Origin: Gemmatimonadota bacterium
GTDB lineage: Bacteria > Latescibacterota > UBA2968
Direction: 5' to 3'
Assembly: GCA_026705765.1 (NCBI GenBank)
Contig: JAPPAB010000076.1
Coordinates: 1 to 64,000, forward strand
Length of the DNA stretch: 64,000 nt
The position numbers and the translations under genes are program-made. A model generated the notes under the pieces. It saw nothing but the letters and a program-made list of their open reading frames with translations. It searched no databases and was not told where the DNA came from. Positions 44,593 through 52,756 of the stretch are shown here, one piece after another; the first letter of the stretch is position 1, and the number at the start of each line of letters is the position of its first letter.

Positions 44593-47286
44593 ATGAAATA
44601 TAAATTTTCTGAAATCGGTCGTCTCCCTCTTCCGGGAGATAATGTCGGGATTGCGACTCGAAAACTGGACAGAGGCACGCAGATCATCCATTCAGAACAC
44701 ACCTTCGCGCTTCAGCACACCGTCCTCGAAGGCCATCGCTTTGCCCTCCAACCCATCGCGCCTGGCGCCCCCCTCCTCTCGTGGGGCTTGCCCTTTGGTA
44801 TTGCAACGCGCCATATCTCTCCCGGCGATTACGCCTGCAACCCGGAAATCCTCGACGCCCTCAAACTCCGAGATCTCGACTTTGATCTTCCAGACGTGCC
44901 CAACTTTGAAGATCGCATTGTTCCGCACCAGATCAATGCCGACACTTTTGAAGCAGGCGAGCAAGTCAAACGCTATGATCAGTGCGGTACATTTCAGGGT
45001 TACAGAAGACCCGGCGACAGGGGTGTAGGTACGCGGAATAATATTATTATTCTGGGAACATCCTCTCGCACAGCGAGTTATGCCAAACAACTCGAAACGA
45101 GATTAAAAAGCCGCGTACGAGATTATCACAATATCGATGACATTATCGCAGTAGCTCACACCGAAGGCGGCGGCACTGAAATACCCAACAACAAAGACCT
45201 CTTATTGCGCACACTCGCAGGATTTATAGTACATCCAAACGTCGGTGCAGTACTCGCAATAGACTACGGTCACGAAGCCATCACCAACCAGCACCTTCGG
45301 GATTTTCTCGCGCAAAACAACTATCCCATCGACCATGTTTTACACCACTTTCTCACGCTTGAGGACAGCTTTGAAAACGCGCTAAAACAGGGTGAAAACA
45401 TCATTGCCAAATGGTTGCCACAAGTCCAGGCAATGGTCCGCACGCCCGAACCTCTATCGCACATCAAAATAGCGCTTCAATGCGGCGGATCAGACGCATT
45501 CTCTGGCATCTCTGGCAATCCATTGGCCTCGTGGGTGGCAAGAGAAATCATCCGCCACGGCGGCTCTGCCAACCTCGCAGAAACCGATGAACTCATCGGC
45601 GCGGAGTCCTACGTCCTCCAAAGTGTATCATCTTACGATGTCGCCCAATGTTTTCTCGACAAAGTAGAAGCCTATAAAACCCTCGCCGCCTGGCACGGCA
45701 CAACAGCAGAAGGCAATCCTTCTGGGGGCAACAAATTTCGCGGCCTCTACAATATCGTACTCAAATCAATTGGCGCGGCCATGAAACGCCACCCGGATGT
45801 CCGCCTCGATTCGGTCATTGATTACGCGGCACCAATGACCGATCCAGGGTACTATTTCATGGACAGCCCGGGCAATGATCTCGAAAGCATCGCAGGACAG
45901 GTGGCTTCCGGGTGTAATATGATCTTCTTTATCACGGGCAATGGCTCAATCACAAACTTCCCCTTTGTGCCCACCATCAAAATTGTGACCACATCCGAAC
46001 GCTATCATCTACTCAGTAAAGACATGGATGTCAACGCGGGTGCGTATCTGGACGGCACCTCCATGGACGACCTCGGCAGCGATATGTTTGACCTGACCTG
46101 CAAAATCGCCTCGGGAGAACGCAGCAAAGGCGAAAAAGCCGCACACGCGCAAGTCTCGATATGGCGCACATGGCGACAGACTTCAACAGATCACCTGCCC
46201 GACCTCAAGAACCGACCCGAACCCCAGGGCGTGCCGCTCGCTATTCAGACATTGGACGCCGACAAACACAATTTCGAAGCCATTCGCACCCAGGATGGAT
46301 TTACAACCGATCGCCTGGGCCTTATTCTCCCCACCAGCCTGTGTTCCGGACAAATCGCGCTGATGGCGGCAAAACGTCTCACAGAAAAGGGTCTGGGCCT
46401 CGACAAGGGCATCTCGCGCTTCGTCGCCCTCGCGCACACCGAAGGATGCGGCGTATCGGGAGAGGCTACCGAACGCCTCTACACTCGCACTATGCTCGGC
46501 TACCTCATCCACCCTCTCGTACACACATGCCTGTTATTGGAACACGGCTGTGAAAAGACCCACAACGACTATATTCGACACGCGCTGGACGACAGGGGGA
46601 TCAGCCCCGATGCGTTTGGATGGGCCAGTGTGCAACTCGACGGCGGTATCGAGGCTGTTCTCGACAAGGTCGAAGCCTATTTTCTCGACCAGTTCACGCA
46701 GGCTTCTCCTCCTGAAATCACTCCTACCAGCCTGTCCGCACTCCGCATCGGCCTTCACGCTTCTGGTTCTATTTCCGATATTGCCGCGCAATCGCTCGCT
46801 ATCCTATCTCAAACTCTGATCGGCACAGGTGCCACGCTCATTGTACCCGACAATGCGAGTTTTCTTACCCATCCCATCTATTTATCCGAAGTCTTGGGCA
46901 ACACGCCACCTGCACCCTCCCTTGCACATGGGCAAAATCCCACCCAATCTGGCTATCACATCATGGACAGCCAGACCGACCACTGGGTCGAAACCCTCAC
47001 GGGATTGGGCGGCACAGGCGTCCACCTCATCGTCGCCTACTCAGGGAATCACCCCTTGCAGGGCCACCCCCTGACCCCTATGCTTCAAACAACTGCCGAA
47101 GAAAGCGTCGCTAATTCCTACGGCGATGACTTTGACCTCATCTTCAACACCGACCCCAAACACAATGCCGACGCCCTATTACACCAGATCATCGCCATCG
47201 CCTCTCGTCAATACACACCCAAAACACCGCTAACGGGCAATACAGACTTCCAATTCACCCGAGGGCTACTGGGCGTTTCGATGTAG
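44593..47286 (+). CDS. Double-length UxaA/altronate dehydratase family protein
   Basis: An 897-residue protein, close to twice the usual 500-residue altronate dehydratase. The first part has the SAF domain (RLPLPGDNVGIATRKLDRG, about 8-26) and the UxaA core (GVGTRNNIIILGTS, AVAHTEGGGTEIPN and ALQCGGSDAFSGISGNP). The second part, from about residue 575, repeats the same folds in reduced form (DRLGLILPTSLCSGQIALM and LAHTEGCGVSGEATERLY), but the CGGSDAFSG segment is replaced by HASGSISDI, so this copy may be non-catalytic. Sugar-acid dehydration is likely. The ATG 44593 is preceded by AAAGGA 9 bases upstream and follows a strong promoter. Confidence 0.85.
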   Translation: MKYKFSEIGRLPLPGDNVGIATRKLDRGTQIIHSEHTFALQHTVLEGHRFALQPIAPGAPLLSWGLPFGIATRHISPGDYACNPEILDALKLRDLDFDLPDVPNFEDRIVPHQINADTFEAGEQVKRYDQCGTFQGYRRPGDRGVGTRNNIIILGTSSRTASYAKQLETRLKSRVRDYHNIDDIIAVAHTEGGGTEIPNNKDLLLRTLAGFIVHPNVGAVLAIDYGHEAITNQHLRDFLAQNNYPIDHVLHHFLTLEDSFENALKQGENIIAKWLPQVQAMVRTPEPLSHIKIALQCGGSDAFSGISGNPLASWVAREIIRHGGSANLAETDELIGAESYVLQSVSSYDVAQCFLDKVEAYKTLAAWHGTTAEGNPSGGNKFRGLYNIVLKSIGAAMKRHPDVRLDSVIDYAAPMTDPGYYFMDSPGNDLESIAGQVASGCNMIFFITGNGSITNFPFVPTIKIVTTSERYHLLSKDMDVNAGAYLDGTSMDDLGSDMFDLTCKIASGERSKGEKAAHAQVSIWRTWRQTSTDHLPDLKNRPEPQGVPLAIQTLDADKHNFEAIRTQDGFTTDRLGLILPTSLCSGQIALMAAKRLTEKGLGLDKGISRFVALAHTEGCGVSGEATERLYTRTMLGYLIHPLVHTCLLLEHGCEKTHNDYIRHALDDRGISPDAFGWASVQLDGGIEAVLDKVEAYFLDQFTQASPPEITPTSLSALRIGLHASGSISDIAAQSLAILSQTLIGTGATLIVPDNASFLTHPIYLSEVLGNTPPAPSLAHGQNPTQSGYHIMDSQTDHWVETLTGLGGTGVHLIVAYSGNHPLQGHPLTPMLQTTAEESVANSYGDDFDLIFNTDPKHNADALLHQIIAIASRQYTPKTPLTGNTDFQFTRGLLGVSM

Positions 47287-47301
47287 ATACAGGAGATATC
47301 C

Positions 47302-47661
47302 ATGGCCAAAATCAACTTTTATACCTGGAACAGATGAAGTTCTTGCCGCAAGGTGAAAGCGTGGCTTTCACGAGAAGGCATTAATGTGGAGGAAAGGGAT
47401 TTCTTTAAGGATGAGTTCTCTGAGGAAGAGCTTCGAGAATTGCTCGGCGACACTCCACCAACCGACATATTCTCGTGGCGGAGTCCTTCGGCGCGAACAT
47501 TGAAACTCGACCGGGAAGAAGTGTCAGCGGACGAACTGATTCGCCTCATGGCTGAACAGCCCCGGTTGATACGTCGTCCACTGATACACACCGGTGATAG
47601 GCTATTCGCAGGCACGGACAAAGCGGCGATGGCAGAAGCATTCCCCGGCTACAATCCATAA
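47302..47661 (+). CDS. Candidate selenocysteine-containing ArsC/Spx family protein
   Basis: Read through the in-frame TGA at 47335-47337, the gene gives 119 residues: MAKINFYTWNR-U12-SSCRKVKAWLSR onward. U12 falls exactly where Spx/ArsC-family proteins have the first Cys of CxxC (compare YTSPSC-TSCRK in Spx), and the second Cys (C15) and the following RK are kept. The rest (VEERDFFKDEFSEEELRELL, LIRLMAEQPRLIRRP, DRLFAGTD) is standard family sequence. AGGAG lies 6 bases before the ATG. A hairpin beginning 6 bases after the TGA fits a bacterial SECIS element. It lies 15 bp after the UxaA-like gene, and the terminator follows. A nonsense mutation at this codon is the alternative. Confidence 0.75.
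47344..47380 (+). ncRNA. SECIS-like hairpin in coding sequence
   Basis: Inner stem GTGAAAG (47353-47359)/CTTTCAC (47365-47371) with apical loop CGTGG, then a symmetric 5x5 internal loop and outer stem TGCC (47344-47347)/GGCA (47377-47380). The apical loop lies 22 bases after the TGA and has G at its second position, both features described for bacterial SECIS elements. It lies within the reading frame, as bacterial SECIS elements do. Confidence 0.65.
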
Positions 47662-47690
47662 AAAAAAGCCAGACAGAATATCTGGCTTTT
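47661..47690. terminator. bidirectional rho-independent terminator
   Basis: An A-run plus GCCAGA pairs with TCTGGC plus a T-run (47681-47692) around a 7-base loop. It ends the ArsC-like gene and, on the other strand, the Gfo/Idh/MocA gene. Confidence 0.85.
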
Positions 47691-47714
47691 TTTATTTCAC
47701 ACTTCACACTTCCC

Positions 47715-48773
47715 CTACCCCACCTTAACTTCCCGCCCCGTGCGTCCAGATTCAAACACCGCAGTAATAATTTCCACGGCATGACGCGCGCTTTCCAGAC
47801 CAATCATAGGCTCGCGGTCTTCATTGATCGCCCCAACGAGATCTTCGATAATCAACGTGTGTCCATCGGAACTGACGGCCAGCGGATCTGCTGAAATATT
47901 CTTCTGTTTGTCTTCCTGATCGCCGTAAAAACCCAGCATCTCTGCTTCTTCCGATGCCTCATTCTCACCCTGAATTTTCCAGGAAATCAACTTTGAAGCA
48001 TCTTTCATAATCGACCCATTCTCGCCGTAAATAGTCACCAGTTGCGGAAGCCCTGGATAGCAGCAGGTCGTCGTATAAACCGTGCCAATCGCGCCATTCT
48101 TAAATTTGAACAACGCCACAGTCTGATCTTCTGCCTCGATATCGTGTCCAAAAACGCCGAACATACCCATCACAGACTCGACGCCGCCCGCAAGCCACTG
48201 AATCAAATCGACGGTATGCACGCCCTGATTCATCAGCGACCCTCCCCCATCGAGATCCCACGTACCCTTCCACGATCCGTGTGCGCCCTGATAATAGCTA
48301 TCCGCGCGATACCAGGGCAAATGGCCGTGAACGCCGATCAACTTGCCCAGCTTGCCGCTATCAACCGCATCTTTAATCCGCCTGTTTAGAGGTTCCAGAC
48401 GCGCTTGAAAAATACACCCGACCTTTACGCCAGCATCCTTCACCGCACCAATTAATTGATCAACGCGCTCAGGCGTAATATCCGCGGGCTTCTCAACGAT
48501 CATGTGCTTGCCCGCATCTGCGGCCTGAATACCCAACTCGGCGTGCTTGCCAGACTCAACGCAAATATTGACGACCTGAACCTCATCATCCTGAAGCATT
48601 TCTTCATAACTCGTATAAGCTTTGCATCCGTATTCTTCAGCCGTCGGTCCCAAACGATCCTCATCTAAATCGCACACAGCCACCAACTTTGCGCCATTGG
48701 CCCGTGTGACAGACCGACAGTGGTTCGTCCCCATACCCAGTCCAACAACGCCAAAACCCAGCTCTGCTGCCAT
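47715..48773 (-). CDS. Gfo/Idh/MocA family oxidoreductase
   Basis: A 352-residue sugar dehydrogenase-like protein. GVVGLGMGTNHCRSV is the nucleotide-binding start and HMIVEKPADITPERV gives the conserved EKP (about residue 95). The second domain has QGVHTVDLIQWLAGG, the catalytic-His helix of this family (NQGVHxxDL). NAD(P) oxidation of an inositol, sugar or related alcohol is inferred. Single gene on its strand, ended by the shared terminator at 47661. Confidence 0.85.
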   Translation of the reverse strand: MAAELGFGVVGLGMGTNHCRSVTRANGAKLVAVCDLDEDRLGPTAEEYGCKAYTSYEEMLQDDEVQVVNICVESGKHAELGIQAADAGKHMIVEKPADITPERVDQLIGAVKDAGVKVGCIFQARLEPLNRRIKDAVDSGKLGKLIGVHGHLPWYRADSYYQGAHGSWKGTWDLDGGGSLMNQGVHTVDLIQWLAGGVESVMGMFGVFGHDIEAEDQTVALFKFKNGAIGTVYTTTCCYPGLPQLVTIYGENGSIMKDASKLISWKIQGENEASEEAEMLGFYGDQEDKQKNISADPLAVSSDGHTLIIEDLVGAINEDREPMIGLESARHAVEIITAVFESGRTGREVKVG

Positions 48774-48875
48774 AACATCCCTCCAATCAAAAATGTAAGA
48801 TCAATATATCAAAACGCCGCCCAATGTAATGAGACACCCGTCCACGAGCAAGCAAAAATTATTAAGGGAAAGACC

Positions 48876-48903
48876 TTGACATTTGGCGAGAAGAGACTAT
48901 ACA
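48876..48903 (+). promoter_or_regulatory. sigma70-type promoter for the YedK-like gene
   Basis: TTGACA (48876-48881) and TATACA (48898-48903) are 16 bp apart, 45 bp before the ATG at 48948. Confidence 0.65.
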
Positions 48904-48947
48904 TATTTGAAAAGATAATCTACGAACTATGAACAAGGAATCATATC

Positions 48948-49637
48948 ATGTGCGGTCGATTTGTTTATGCTGCCCAAAGCGATGAAAACCAGCTTGCATT
49001 TCCACAGGTTGTTTTCCCCAACGAGATACCCTTGCGATACAATATCGCACCGGGTCAGGACATCACGGCGATTGCCAACACAGCCGAGCCTCGGGCGGAC
49101 ACCTTCAAATGGGGGCTTATTCCATCGTGGGCAAAAGATCACAAAATAGGCAATCGACTCATCAATGCGCGGGGAGAAACCCTTGCGGAAAAACCCTCAT
49201 TTCGCACGGCCTTCAAAAGACGGAGATGTCTGATTCCCGCAACGGGATTTTACGAATGGCAGCGCAACTCCGACGGCAGAACCAAAACCCCCATGTACAT
49301 CGCGCTCAAACCCGGCGCACCCTTTGCTTTTGCTGGCCTATGGGAATCGTGGCATTCGCCCGAAGGACAACGCATCCAATCCTGTACGATTATCACAACC
49401 GAACCCAACGCCCTGATGGCACCGATTCACAACCGCATGCCCGTTATTCTCCCGGCTGATGCGTATGACCTCTGGCTCGACCCAACAGAACGAACAGACC
49501 TCCAGGATCTTCTCGTTCCCTATTCCGCACAAGAGATGATCGCACACCCCGTTTCCACTCTTGTCAATAACCCGAGAAATGATACCCCCGACTGTCTAAA
49601 ACCCGCGCAACCGCCCGAACAGGGCGCATTATTTTGA
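48948..49637 (+). CDS. yedK: YedK/HMCES (SOS response-associated peptidase family) protein
   Basis: A 229-residue protein starting MCGRF, which leaves Cys2 as the N-terminal nucleophile after Met removal. Asn in RLINARGET, Glu in GFYEWQ and His in PIHNRMPV complete the active site used to form a thiazolidine cross-link with abasic sites in single-stranded DNA. The fold and length match YedK/HMCES. AAGGA precedes the ATG by 10 bases. The amidohydrolase gene follows after 24 bp. Confidence 0.93.
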   Translation: MCGRFVYAAQSDENQLAFPQVVFPNEIPLRYNIAPGQDITAIANTAEPRADTFKWGLIPSWAKDHKIGNRLINARGETLAEKPSFRTAFKRRRCLIPATGFYEWQRNSDGRTKTPMYIALKPGAPFAFAGLWESWHSPEGQRIQSCTIITTEPNALMAPIHNRMPVILPADAYDLWLDPTERTDLQDLLVPYSAQEMIAHPVSTLVNNPRNDTPDCLKPAQPPEQGALF

Positions 49638-49661
49638 CCTCATTCCGCCCCGGAGTACACA

Positions 49662-50420
49662 ATGACCATTGTCGATACACACTGCCACATCGGACTTCAC
49701 AAATACGAACCCATAGGATCTCTGCTTTACCATATGAACACATCTGGTGTTGATCGCGCTGTCTTTATCCAGTACGCGGGAAACTCGGATAACCAGTATA
49801 TGCTCGACAGCATGGCTGCACATCCGGGTAAATTTCAAGCCGCCATGATCGTTGAACCAACAGACGATGGCACAGCCATGCGACAATGGGCAGAACAGGG
49901 TATCGTGGGCATTCGCCTTCCGGCAAATAGCCGCGCCGATTGCGCCGATCCCCTCGCGCAGTGGCGCACGGCAGCCGAACTCGACCTCGTCGTCAGTGCG
50001 CCGAGCAGTCCCCAGAGCCTTCTGAGCGATGAATTTGCAGAAGTACTCAGAGAATTTCCAAATCTGTCCATTGTGATCGAACACCTCGCGGGCATCGGCG
50101 AGGGCCAACAGCCCCCTTATGATACCTTCAAAAAAATCCTCGAACTCGCCGAACAGCCCAATCTATCAATCAAACTTCCCGGATTCGGCGAAATCTGCCC
50201 CGTTCCTTTGCCCTTTGATCCCATCCCCCCACTCGCCGACATGGCCATCGAAGCCTTCGGTCTCCAAAGGGTCATGTGGGGAAGCGACTATCCCCCCGTA
50301 AGCAGACGTGAAGGCTATGACAACAGCCTCAAAATCCCGATGGATTATCTGTCTGACCTCAGTGAAGAAGACAGAGAATGGATATTCGGAAAAACCGCCC
50401 TGAAAATCTGGCGATTTTAA
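49662..50420 (+). CDS. Amidohydrolase-2 family (TIM-barrel) protein
   Basis: A 252-residue metallo-hydrolase or decarboxylase. HxH metal motif is in IVDTHCHIGLH at the N-terminus, further likely ligands in VIEHLAGIG (His) and MWGSDYPPV (Asp). The short length and pattern fit the amidohydrolase-2 group (PDC lactonase/decarboxylase relatives). CGGAG lies 6 bases before the ATG. It is the second gene after the YedK-like gene; no obvious functional link. Confidence 0.8.
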   Translation: MTIVDTHCHIGLHKYEPIGSLLYHMNTSGVDRAVFIQYAGNSDNQYMLDSMAAHPGKFQAAMIVEPTDDGTAMRQWAEQGIVGIRLPANSRADCADPLAQWRTAAELDLVVSAPSSPQSLLSDEFAEVLREFPNLSIVIEHLAGIGEGQQPPYDTFKKILELAEQPNLSIKLPGFGEICPVPLPFDPIPPLADMAIEAFGLQRVMWGSDYPPVSRREGYDNSLKIPMDYLSDLSEEDREWIFGKTALKIWRF

Positions 50421-50422
50421 TA

Positions 50423-50457
50423 AAAAAAGCGTCGGCTACTTGAGCCGACGCTTTTTT
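50423..50457. terminator. bidirectional rho-independent terminator
   Basis: A-run and AGCGTCGGCT pair with AGCCGACGCT and a T-run around ACTTG. It serves the convergent amidohydrolase and cytochrome genes. Confidence 0.9.
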
Positions 50458-50477
50458 AAGTTTTAATTTTTACTACC

Positions 50478-50921
50478 TCACTCTTCATACTCGGGAAATG
50501 CGGGAGCCAGCAAAAACGCGCAATCTTCGTGGCACTTGCCGCAATAGGGTACCATGGCGCGGAACTTCTTATTTGCCTCTTTGACATTTCCCGCCTTGGC
50601 AGCCGATGCAATCCCCAAAGCCAGTGTTTGAGATGCCTGGTTGTAAACCGTGTACTTCTCCTCGTGTTCTGGCGGATAGAGATCAATCACCGCTTTCAAC
50701 GCATCCTGAATCTTCTCGGCATCGTCGGCAACCCCCTCAACCGTCTCGTTTTTCAGCGCGACCATAATCCGGTCTGTACTCAGCTTAATCTCGCGCATCT
50801 TCGCACGTCTCACAGGCAGATTATTACCCGCCTGTTCTTGCCCACCACCACAGCCAGCGATACCAGCCATCACAACGCCCAGAATTACCGAACCCAAAGC
50901 CATAAACCTCAAATAGCGCAT
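50478..50921 (-). CDS. Heme-binding lipoprotein (class II cytochrome c-like)
   Basis: A 147-residue protein with signal and lipobox (GIAGCGG, lipid Cys at about 24) and a helical bundle carrying CxxCH near its C-terminus (PYCGKCHEDCAF, about 125-133). Late placement of the heme site is typical of four-helix-bundle cytochromes c. It is probably anchored in the periplasm or outer membrane as an electron carrier or sensor. The GAF/PepSY-TM-like membrane protein gene lies 68 bp upstream. Confidence 0.75.
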   Translation of the reverse strand: MRYLRFMALGSVILGVVMAGIAGCGGGQEQAGNNLPVRRAKMREIKLSTDRIMVALKNETVEGVADDAEKIQDALKAVIDLYPPEHEEKYTVYNQASQTLALGIASAAKAGNVKEANKKFRAMVPYCGKCHEDCAFLLAPAFPEYEE

Positions 50922-50989
50922 TGATTCCTCCTATATCCTTTCTCGTTTCATATCTCGGACTATGATAATAAACTTTTCCCAACACAAAA

Positions 50990-52000
50990 TCAAGCTTTTC
51001 CAGAGGGATTATTTCGTCCCCCCAGTACTTTTCGCAACCCCTCTTGAACCCGGCGATTTTGATTGTGCTGACGGACGCCCGCTTGAATCATAAACCGCGA
51101 AAGTCGGTCCTTCTTGGCCCTCATCCAGCGATTCAACGGTGGATAGGCATACATCAGAAAACCAGAAAGACAAATCGTCAATGTAACATAGGCAACAATA
51201 TCAGTATAAATATAAGCGTTGATAGGACCCACAAAAAGTTCTCCTGTATGCAAGTCCAGCATCATTTTTTCAAGATCGAGAGAAGACCGTACCATCACAA
51301 GAGAAGTAATAGACATTATAGCCAACAAAATCATGCCGACCAACCCTGCCCAATAGTGTATCTTGCGATTGTACTTAAACACCGTATTGATAACCGTGCG
51401 GTCCTCCACCAGATGCTCAAATCCCGACAATCGTTCCATTTGTGCTTCGAGCAACTCATTTCGGTGAGCCATCTCCTCTCGCCTCAGCATCATATCGACC
51501 AACCCACCGATTTGCGCGGCTACCTCGTGCAGAAAATCCTCATCATCCTTTGTAAAATACTCCGGATCGCCTTTCTTGTTCAGAAGCTCCAGCACACCTA
51601 TCACCTCTCTGCGCCTGTTGTGCAACGGAAAGGCCAACATGGTACGCGTGTCATACCCAAGCACATCGGTAAACAAAGGATCTTTGGAGGTATCTAAAAC
51701 ATTTCGCACATCGCCGCTCTTAAACACATGCCCTGCGATCCCTCTATCGCTCGGGATTCGCACCTGCGTGTCTTTTTCGATACCGGCGCCAACATGCGTA
51801 TATAGCTCATCCGTCAGGCGGTTGTGAAAAAAAATCGAACACTGTTCCGCCTCCAAATACGTGGAGATTTCATGTGCAATACCACTGATCAACCGCCCCT
51901 GGTTTGACGTCGCATTCATCAACCGACTAATTGTCAACAGCGACTCCAAACGCTCCACGCGATCGGTGAGATCTTGAGAAAGTTCGCTATCTTGTGCCAT
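50990..52000 (-). CDS. GAF domain protein with PepSY-associated-TM-like membrane anchor
   Basis: A 336-residue protein. A short coiled coil (LTDRVERLESLLTISRL) leads into a GAF sensor (about 30-175; RIPSDRGIAGHVFKSGDVRNV and MLAFPLHNRRREVIGVLELLNKK). The rest has two helices: HYWAGLVGMILLAIMSIT then a DLHTGELF loop and IVAYVTLTICLSGFLMYAY, which looks like the H-x-W...L-H-T-G pattern of PepSY-associated membrane proteins. No output domain is fused. It could sense redox or a ligand near the membrane. Confidence 0.65.
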   Translation of the reverse strand: MAQDSELSQDLTDRVERLESLLTISRLMNATSNQGRLISGIAHEISTYLEAEQCSIFFHNRLTDELYTHVGAGIEKDTQVRIPSDRGIAGHVFKSGDVRNVLDTSKDPLFTDVLGYDTRTMLAFPLHNRRREVIGVLELLNKKGDPEYFTKDDEDFLHEVAAQIGGLVDMMLRREEMAHRNELLEAQMERLSGFEHLVEDRTVINTVFKYNRKIHYWAGLVGMILLAIMSITSLVMVRSSLDLEKMMLDLHTGELFVGPINAYIYTDIVAYVTLTICLSGFLMYAYPPLNRWMRAKKDRLSRFMIQAGVRQHNQNRRVQEGLRKVLGGRNNPSGKA

Positions 52001-52107
52001 GCCACCAACCTCGAATATAAACTATATCCGATTGATACCAACGTTCAATGTTTCCAATATACAAAACTATTTGGCGAAATACAAACGCCCTTCTCGTCTT
52101 TTAACTC

Positions 52108-52752
52108 TCACCTCACCAATTCCGCTGTACCCCACAAACTCGGGTCATAAGACACGGGCAAAATCTCTTCTGCCGTCCAAACTTGTCGCCCCAGATTTTT
52201 ATCGCGCAGCAAATAAGTAAAACCGATCCGATTATTCTCATCGGGATCAAACCCGGTCATTGCAGCAGCGGGAATATGGGCTTCCAGACGATACCCCGTT
52301 TTGAGCACCTTTGAAGCCACTTTTAGACGCGTGGGATCGCACAATCTCGGATGCGCTCTCGCCCGTCGCAGACGGAACTGTCTTCCCCCGGCTCGTGCCC
52401 TGCCCTTCCCTGGCCAAAAACAAAAATGATGACAATAGCGGCTGCCTCGAGGCGCATTACGCACATCGCGCGTGTCAATCCACACCTGAAATCCATCACC
52501 GCGCAATGGACGGCGGACATCGGGCGCACGCCCACCACCACCTTTCACATCAACGGCGAAAAACAACCCGGTATCGTGCCAGGCCATATATACATCGGCA
52601 AAGGATTTTTTTCCCTCGACCCCGGTCAAATCCGGCACCAGATAAGTTGCCTTCCAGTCATTCAGTACGCCATCTATTACCGGAGCATCTGCGCGAAACA
52701 CACAGGGAAAAGCCACCTGAAAAAACGCGCGTTTGGGAATACCAATATCCAT
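52108..52752 (-). CDS. CBM9-like carbohydrate-binding protein
   Basis: A 214-residue protein with the family-9 carbohydrate-binding layout: FRADAPVIDGVLNDWKATYL, FADVYMAWHDTGLFFAVDVK, GDGFQVWIDTRD and IGFTYLLRD, all typical of the sandwich and its metal/sugar site. No signal peptide is visible with this start (ATG 52752, 4 bp after the subtilase stop); an N-terminal extension in the same frame crosses the upstream gene and is rejected. It is probably expressed with the subtilase. Confidence 0.65.
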   Translation of the reverse strand: MDIGIPKRAFFQVAFPCVFRADAPVIDGVLNDWKATYLVPDLTGVEGKKSFADVYMAWHDTGLFFAVDVKGGGGRAPDVRRPLRGDGFQVWIDTRDVRNAPRGSRYCHHFCFWPGKGRARAGGRQFRLRRARAHPRLCDPTRLKVASKVLKTGYRLEAHIPAAAMTGFDPDENNRIGFTYLLRDKNLGRQVWTAEEILPVSYDPSLWGTAELVR

Positions 52753-52756
52753 AACC

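Noticed and set aside
47353-47661. A GTG start after the TGA giving a 102-residue ArsC-like protein
   Set aside because: It would lack the redox loop; the upstream ATG with AGGAG and the family alignment favour read-through of TGA.
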